Origin: Betaproteobacteria bacterium
Lineage (GTDB): Bacteria > Pseudomonadota > Gammaproteobacteria > Burkholderiales > SHXO01
DNA: 40,698 nt
Reading direction: 5' to 3'
Assembly: GCA_025356655.1 (NCBI GenBank)
Contig: JANXRW010000046.1
Span: 1 to 40,698 of the forward strand
The translations under genes were made by a program, and so were the position numbers. Below the pieces are notes generated by a model. That model worked only from the letters and a program-made list of their open reading frames with translations. It was not told where the DNA came from and did not search any database. This document shows positions 36,152 through 40,698 of this stretch, piece by piece (position 1 is the stretch's first letter; every line of letters begins with the position of its first letter).

Positions 36152-37864
36152 ATGCTTTGGTCGCAGAACTATGATCCCCTGGGTAGCCCGCTGCTTTCTA
36201 CGCTGCTCGCTTCGATCCCCGTTCTTGTACTGCTTGGCGGCCTGGGTGTTTTCCACATTCGCGCCCACGTGGCGGCCATTGGTGGCCTGATAACCGCCTT
36301 TGGCTTGGCCGTAGGCGTGTTCGGGATGCCGTTGGACATGGCCGCGCGGGCCGCGGGTTATGGAGCCGCCTTCTCCATGATCGGCATTTGTTGGATCATC
36401 CTAAATCTGATCTTCCTCTACCGGATGACGCTGAAGGCGGGGTTGTTCCAGATCCTTCAGGACAGCGTCGGTGCCATCACCAATGATCGGCGCCTGCAAC
36501 TCATTCTCATTGCGTTTAGTTTCGGGGCCTTTTTCGAGGGCGCCGCAGGTGGTGGCACTCCGGTGGCCGTCACTGGCGCTATCCTCATCGGCCTGGGGTT
36601 TTCGCCGCTAGCCGCATCGGGCCTTTCGCTGATCGCCAACACCGCCCCGGTTGCTTACGGTGGACTCGGCACCCCGATTATTGTGCTCGACAGCGTGACC
36701 AATCTCGGGCTTCTGCCGCTGTCGGCCATGGTTGGCAGGCAGCTGCCCTTCTTCTCCATCATCGTGCCCTTCTGGATCCTGGTCACTTTCTGCGGCTTAC
36801 GGGCCACGTTGCAGGTATGGCCTGCGGTCCTGGTAGCCGGCCTGGCCTTCGCCGTCCCTCAGTTCATCATCTCCAACTATCATGGGCCGTGGCTGGTGGA
36901 CATGCTCTCGGCCATGATCTCCATGATCGCCCTGGCGGGGTTCCTGCGCGTGTGGAAGCCCAAGCAGGTGCTGCTCGATGCGAGCGGCAGTGGCGTCACG
37001 GTGAGCTATGAAGAGTCCCAGCGGAACCTCGAAAACCACGGACACACCCCCGCGCAGGTGGTTAAGGCATGGACGCCCTGGGTGATCCTGACCCTGGTGC
37101 TCTTCGCTTGGGGATTGCCACAGTTGAAGGCCCTGTTGAACGGCGCGTGTCCCGTGCAGACGGCCTCCTTCCTGGACACCGTCATGAACGGCGGTTTCAC
37201 CTGTCAGAAGATTCCCATCACCGGCTTGCATGATTTGGTGCAACGGGTAGCCCCAGCGGTGGCCAAGCCTTACGTGGAACACGCGGTGTTGCAATTCAAC
37301 TGGCTCTCCGCTACAGGCACCGGCATCCTCATCGCCGCGGTGGTCTCGGGTCTCATTATGGGGTTCAAGCCGCGCGAAATGGTGTCCACCTGGATCGAGA
37401 CCTTCGGCATCATGAAATTCTCGCTGATCACCATCATTGCAATGCTGGGACTGGGGTACACCACTCGGTACTCGGGCATGGACGCAACCCTCGGCCTAGC
37501 CTTTGCCAACACCGGCTGGTTCTATCCATTCTTCGGCACCATGATCGGCTGGATCGGCGTGGCGCTGACGGGAACCGACGCGGCGTCGAACGCCCTATTT
37601 GGCAGCCAGCAGGTGATCACAGCCAATAAGCTCGGGCTGAACCCGCTGCTTATGGCGGCTGCCAACAGTTCCGGCGGCGTGATGGGCAAAATGATCGACG
37701 CACAGAGCATCGTCGTGGCGTCGGTCGCGACGAACTACGTAGGCAAGGAGGGCGTTATCCTGCGCTTCGTGTTCCGGCATAGCATCATCCTGGCGGCCCT
37801 CGTGGGCCTGCTTACGATGCTCCAGGCCTACGTGCCTCCCTTCACGGGAATGGTCCCGCATTAG
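36152..37864 (+). CDS. lctP: L-lactate permease (LldP/LctP family)
   Basis: The 570-residue product has about 13-14 membrane helices and the LctP family blocks SFGAFFEGAAGGGTPVAVTG, ANTAPVAYGGLGTPI, LGYTTRYSGMDATLGLAFA, IGVALTGTDAASNALFG and AANSSGGVMGKMIDAQSIVV. The family imports lactate (and in some cases glycolate) by proton symport. Its closeness to larA suggests that the cell takes up lactate of either form and racemises it. A hairpin terminator follows 20 bp after the stop. Confidence 0.95.
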   Translation: MLWSQNYDPLGSPLLSTLLASIPVLVLLGGLGVFHIRAHVAAIGGLITAFGLAVGVFGMPLDMAARAAGYGAAFSMIGICWIILNLIFLYRMTLKAGLFQILQDSVGAITNDRRLQLILIAFSFGAFFEGAAGGGTPVAVTGAILIGLGFSPLAASGLSLIANTAPVAYGGLGTPIIVLDSVTNLGLLPLSAMVGRQLPFFSIIVPFWILVTFCGLRATLQVWPAVLVAGLAFAVPQFIISNYHGPWLVDMLSAMISMIALAGFLRVWKPKQVLLDASGSGVTVSYEESQRNLENHGHTPAQVVKAWTPWVILTLVLFAWGLPQLKALLNGACPVQTASFLDTVMNGGFTCQKIPITGLHDLVQRVAPAVAKPYVEHAVLQFNWLSATGTGILIAAVVSGLIMGFKPREMVSTWIETFGIMKFSLITIIAMLGLGYTTRYSGMDATLGLAFANTGWFYPFFGTMIGWIGVALTGTDAASNALFGSQQVITANKLGLNPLLMAAANSSGGVMGKMIDAQSIVVASVATNYVGKEGVILRFVFRHSIILAALVGLLTMLQAYVPPFTGMVPH

Positions 37865-37883
37865 GCCTGCAAGTATGCACAGA

Positions 37884-37914
37884 GCGCACCCCGGGGCTGC
37901 GACCCGGGGTGCGC
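37884..37914. terminator. Bidirectional hairpin between lctP and the DUF3567 gene
   Basis: A perfect 12-bp stem (GCGCACCCCGGG at 37884-37895 with CCCGGGGTGCGC at 37903-37914) and a 7-nt loop lie between the converging genes, extendable by ACAG/CTGT with one mismatch. No strong T-tract is seen, but placement fits termination of both transcripts. Confidence 0.7.
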
Positions 37915-37918
37915 CCTG

Positions 37919-38152
37919 TCAGTGGTAGCGCAAGGGCTGGGTCATCAGGGCGTCGAATCCACCCAGGAATTCATCCACCGAGTCCACCGTCGGGTCGGCG
38001 GCAATGATCTGTGCGAGCGAGCTCTTGAAGGACTGGGCCATCTCGCCCTCCAGGAACCCAGCCACACCCATCTGCTTGTCGATGAGTTCGTAGCTGTCCC
38101 GCCCGGGGTACTCGACCACATGGTAATGGTTGCTGTTGTAGACGATGTTCAT
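37919..38152 (-). CDS. DUF3567 family protein
   Basis: The 77-residue product starts MNIVYNSNHYHVVEYPG and contains the DUF3567 pattern: YELIDKQMGVAGFLEGEMAQ, then FKSSLAQIIAADPTVDSVDEF and LGG. The family is small, soluble and of unknown function, and is known mainly from Betaproteobacteria, which makes this a taxonomic marker. The ATG at 38152 has AGGAGG upstream (GCAGGAGGTTTCG); the frame is open upstream for 12 more codons. Confidence 0.85.
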   Translation of the reverse strand: MNIVYNSNHYHVVEYPGRDSYELIDKQMGVAGFLEGEMAQSFKSSLAQIIAADPTVDSVDEFLGGFDALMTQPLRYH

Positions 38153-38326
38153 GAGTCGAAACCTCCTGCGGTACTCCCGCATTGACACCCGCTAGCGCTA
38201 ATTCATCAACGTCACAAACGTGGGGGACTGAATGGAATTTTCAAGGGGGCAGTGCCTTTCCTCGCGATTCCCGAGCGCAATTTTCATGCCATCTGCGAGC
38301 GCGCGGCGCGGTCGCGGGAGGCCCTG

Positions 38327-38794
38327 ATGACCGGCGTGATCGAGACCCGGCTCGCCGCGCTGGGGCTAGAGTTGCCCGAGGCGTCCGCACCGGCCTTCAA
38401 CTATCTGGCGGTGGCGGTGCACGGCGGCCTTGCCTACGTGAGTGGTCAGATTCCGCGCGGCGCCGGAGGGGCACCGGTAGTGGGCAAGCTCGGCGCCACG
38501 CTGGACCTAGCCGCTGGGCAGGCGGCCGCGCGATGTTGCGTTCTCCACGCCCTGGCCCAGCTGCAGGCCTGCTTGGGCGGCCTGGACCGGGTGGAGCGAG
38601 TGCTGAAGGTGACGGGTTTCGTTGCCTCAGCGCCGGGCTTCAACGACCAGCCGCTAATTCTGGATGCGGCTTCGGGGCTCCTGATTGAGGTCTTCGGGGA
38701 GCCCGGTCGGCACGCGCGCAGCGCGGTGGGCGTCGCCGAGCTGCCGCGCGGGGTGCCGGTGGAGGTCGAAATGGTGGTCGCCCTGCGCGCCTGA
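38327..38794 (+). CDS. RidA/YjgF-family protein
   Basis: The 155-residue product (MTGVIETRLAALGLELPEAS) is a RidA-like protein of the longer YjgF subgroup, with NYLAVAVHGGLAYVSGQIPR, LGAALDLAAGQ-like (seen as LGATLDLAAGQAAARCC) and VLKVTGFVASAPGFNDQPLI; the C-terminus RSAVGVAELPRGVPVEVEMV is characteristic. RidA hydrolyses reactive enamines and imines, but this subgroup often lacks the key Arg of RidA itself, so activity is uncertain. The ATG at 38327 follows GGGAGG; the longer open frame upstream is unlikely. Confidence 0.88.
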   Translation: MTGVIETRLAALGLELPEASAPAFNYLAVAVHGGLAYVSGQIPRGAGGAPVVGKLGATLDLAAGQAAARCCVLHALAQLQACLGGLDRVERVLKVTGFVASAPGFNDQPLILDAASGLLIEVFGEPGRHARSAVGVAELPRGVPVEVEMVVALRA

Positions 38795-38828
38795 GGCCAG
38801 AAGTCATAGCACCGTTCCCCGGGTCGTT

Positions 38829-38834
38829 TATAAT
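38829..38834 (+). promoter_or_regulatory. -10 element upstream of the aldo/keto reductase
   Basis: A perfect TATAAT lies 66 bp before the start codon; a matching -35 is not clear. Confidence 0.35.
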
Positions 38835-38900
38835 CCGCCGCCGTCTGAGCGCGACGCACCAGAAGGGCTCGCAGTGCTGTGAATTAAGGGAAGTAACGAC

Positions 38901-39941
38901 ATGCAGATGCAGAAGCTTGGCACCAGTGATCTCTCCGTCTCCCGGGTATGCTTGGGGACAATGACCTGGGGCGAGCAGAACAATGAGGCGCAGGCGCACG
39001 CCCAGTTGGACTACGCGCGGTCGCGGGGAATCAACTTCATCGACGCCGCCGAAATGTACCCCGTGCCGCCGCGCGCGCAAACGCAAGGCGCTACGGAAAC
39101 CATCCTAGGCAACTGGCTGGCCCGCCAAGTTCGCGACCAACTCGTGGTGGCGACCAAGGTCACGGGCCCAGGGCGAGGGTTCACCTGGGTGCGTGGAGGG
39201 GATCTCCGCCTAGCCCGCAGTGCCGTCCGCGCTGCGGTCGAGGGCAGCCTGCGCCGCCTGCGTACGGAATATATTGACCTCTATCAGATTCATTGGCCCG
39301 AGCGCTACGTGCCAGCCTTCGGCAACAGTTTCTACGACCCGACCCAAGAGCGCGACGCAAACTCCATCGCCTTGCAGTTGCAGATGTTTTCGGAACTGAT
39401 TGAGGAAGGCAAGATCCGCTACCTCGGCCTCTCGAACGAGACGCCCTGGGGCGTCTGCCAGTGGCTGAAGGCTGCCGCCGAATCGGGGTTGCCGCGGCCC
39501 GTGTCCATCCAGAATGCCTTCAGCCTGCTTAATCGGGCCTACGAGATGGGCCTCTCGGAGGTCACCCGGCAGGAGAATATCCCGTTGCTGGCCTACAGCC
39601 CGCTCGCCTTCGGGCACCTCACCGGGAAGTATCTCGGCGGAGCGCTGCCGGCTGGAGCTCGGCTGACCCTGTTCCCGCCCTTCGGCCAGCGCTACACCAA
39701 GCCCAATGTGCCAGAGGCGACCGCGCAGTACGCTGCCCTTGCCCGCCAACTGGGACTATCCCCCGCAGCCTTGGCCCTGGCTTTTGTCTACAGCCGCTGG
39801 TTCGTGGCATCCACGATCATCGGTGGGACGACCCTGGAGCAGCTCCAGGAAAACATCGATTGCGCGGCAACGGTCCTGGGCGAGGCGACTTTTCAGGCGA
39901 TTGACGAGATTTACCAGCGCTTCCCCAACCCGGCTATTTAA
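38901..39941 (+). CDS. Aldo/keto reductase (Tas-like)
   Basis: The 346-residue TIM-barrel enzyme matches the Tas group of NADP(H)-dependent aldo/keto reductases: MQMQKLGTSDLSVSRVCLGT, TMTWGEQN, the catalytic tetrad Asp48 and Tyr53 (FIDAAEMYPVP), Lys86 (VATKVTG) and His131 (YQIHWPERY), and the C-terminal cofactor loop STIIGGTTLEQLQENID. The physiological substrate is unknown. A good ribosome binding site (AAGGGAAG) precedes the ATG. Confidence 0.93.
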   Translation: MQMQKLGTSDLSVSRVCLGTMTWGEQNNEAQAHAQLDYARSRGINFIDAAEMYPVPPRAQTQGATETILGNWLARQVRDQLVVATKVTGPGRGFTWVRGGDLRLARSAVRAAVEGSLRRLRTEYIDLYQIHWPERYVPAFGNSFYDPTQERDANSIALQLQMFSELIEEGKIRYLGLSNETPWGVCQWLKAAAESGLPRPVSIQNAFSLLNRAYEMGLSEVTRQENIPLLAYSPLAFGHLTGKYLGGALPAGARLTLFPPFGQRYTKPNVPEATAQYAALARQLGLSPAALALAFVYSRWFVASTIIGGTTLEQLQENIDCAATVLGEATFQAIDEIYQRFPNPAI

Positions 39942-39972
39942 TGGCCCTCCTGCGTCTAGGGCTCAGTAGGAT

Positions 39973-40001
39973 TTGACAAGCGGCGCGGAAATCGGCAAAA
40001 T
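39973..40001 (+). promoter_or_regulatory. Promoter of the tRNA-Tyr/Gly/Thr-tuf group
   Basis: A perfect TTGACA at 39973-39978, 17-nt spacer and CAAAAT at 39996-40001 (four of six), ending 15 bp before tRNA-Tyr. Confidence 0.65.
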
Positions 40002-40016
40002 CAACGGTTTACTTCG

Positions 40017-40101
<85 letters not shown>

Positions 40102-40252
40102 CGGTATTTTGCAGGGCCAAAAGAACGGGCGCAGCGCCAGGAACACAGGGATTTGCACAACGGACAAGGCTGCGGCGGTGCGGCACTGAGCGGGAGCCCT
40201 GAACCGGCGCTCAGTCGTGGTCAGGCAAGGAAGCCGGTCGTCGGGCGGAATC

Positions 40253-40326
40253 GCGGGTGTAGCTCAATGGTAGAGCAGAAGCCTTCCAAGCTTACGACGA
40301 GGGTTCGATTCCCTTCACCCGCTCCA
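40253..40326 (+). tRNA. glyT: tRNA-Gly(TCC)
   Basis: A 74-nt tRNA. Acceptor GCGGGTG pairs with CACCCGC; anticodon TCC at 40285-40287; T loop GGTTCGATTCC; encoded CCA. The first anticodon-stem pair is a G-A mismatch. Confidence 0.95.
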
Positions 40327-40424
40327 AGCAGCGCGTCGGCGATGTAGGGCGGCGCAGGCGGTGGCAGACCAGGGTAGGCGGTGGCAGAGCGCCACCTAAA
40401 AGATTTTAGTTGAGCGTTAAAGAC

Positions 40425-40499
40425 GCCCATGTAGCTCAGTGGCAGAGCACTCCCTTGGTAAGGGAGAGGTCGCGTGTTCAATCCACGCCATGGGCACCA
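40425..40499 (+). tRNA. thrT: tRNA-Thr(GGT)
   Basis: A 75-nt tRNA. Acceptor GCCCATG pairs with CATGGGC; anticodon stem CTCCC/GGGAG with loop TTGGTAA, anticodon GGT at 40457-40459; encoded CCA. It lies 65 bp before tuf. Confidence 0.95.
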
Positions 40500-40563
40500 T
40501 CGACGGGCAAGCGCGTTGTCGCTTCTGCGAAAATCTCGGGATCAGGCATAAGGAACAGCGGTC

Positions 40564-40698
40564 ATGGGTAAAGCAAAATTTGAGCGGAAGAAGCCTCACG
40601 TGAACGTGGGGACCATTGGTCACGTTGACCATGGGAAGACGACGCTGACGGCGGCGATCACGCACGTGATGTCGACGCGTTTTGGCGGCGAGGCGAAG
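40564..40698 (+). CDS. tuf: Elongation factor Tu (5' part, cut by window end)
   Basis: The first 45 codons are present. The N-terminus [20 protein letters not shown] includes the start of the G1 motif GHVDHGKT (residues 19-26), diagnostic for EF-Tu, the GTPase that brings aminoacyl-tRNA to the ribosome. An AAGGA ribosome binding site precedes the ATG. The tRNA-Tyr-Gly-Thr-tuf order is the usual tufB locus. Confidence 0.97.
   Translation, partial: MGKAKFERKKPHVNVGTIGHVDHGKTTLTAAITHVMSTRFGGEAK

Overview
The window looks like chromosomal DNA of a GC-rich betaproteobacterium. The reasons are a DUF3567 gene (a family known mainly from Betaproteobacteria), a PEP-CTERM-type C-terminus, a tRNA-Ile(CAT) carrying an Azoarcus-like group I intron, the order rpsU-yqeY-dnaG-rpoD, and tRNA-Tyr/Gly/Thr leading into tuf. 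Genus cannot be told from the sequence alone.

Layout. 1-4.3 kb is a decayed accessory stretch: a truncated DUF1566/PEP-CTERM gene, an intact-looking ParDE toxin-antitoxin pair with a 12-bp palindromic operator, an ISL3-family transposase broken by several frameshifts, and a shorter Tn5/IS4-like transposase remnant. 4.3-18.7 kb is core housekeeping: a CcsA/YpjD-like membrane protein and ffh (divergent), a di-haem cytochrome c peroxidase, a DUF3530 hydrolase-like protein, the rpsP-rimM-trmD-rplS operon followed by ogt-xerD and plsY, tsaD on the opposite strand, then rpsU-yqeY-dnaG-rpoD. At 18.8-19.1 kb lies tRNA-Ile(CAT), split directly after its anticodon by a 237-nt group I intron that can be folded from P1 to P9.

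19.1-26.8 kb is mixed: an unassigned stretch, an MgtA-type P-type ATPase, a hydroxypyruvate isomerase, a ceramidase-like membrane protein, an unknown basic protein, and an MntA/HepT pair in which the antitoxin gene is intact and the HepT toxin gene is deleted and frameshifted. 26.8-30.2 kb is a QseBC/PmrAB-like two-component system followed by an HtrA-like periplasmic protease. Tandem TTAAG-type repeats with 11-bp spacing precede both the regulator and the protease, suggesting autoregulation plus a direct target.

30.2-37.9 kb looks like a hydroxy-acid region: Gfo/Idh/MocA oxidoreductase, PsiF-like protein, a LarA-like paralogue, a nickel-dependent lactate racemase LarA, a small exported protein, a DMT exporter and an LldP/LctP lactate permease. 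No larB, larC or larE is seen. The end holds DUF3567, RidA-family and aldo/keto reductase genes, then tRNA-Tyr, tRNA-Gly, tRNA-Thr and the first 45 codons of tuf.

The most interesting element is the intron-containing tRNA-Ile gene. Its P2, P9 and catalytic core resemble the Azoarcus intron, but about 36 nt between P7 and P3' form an additional two-part hairpin. All functional calls rest on reading motifs by eye; no database search was run.
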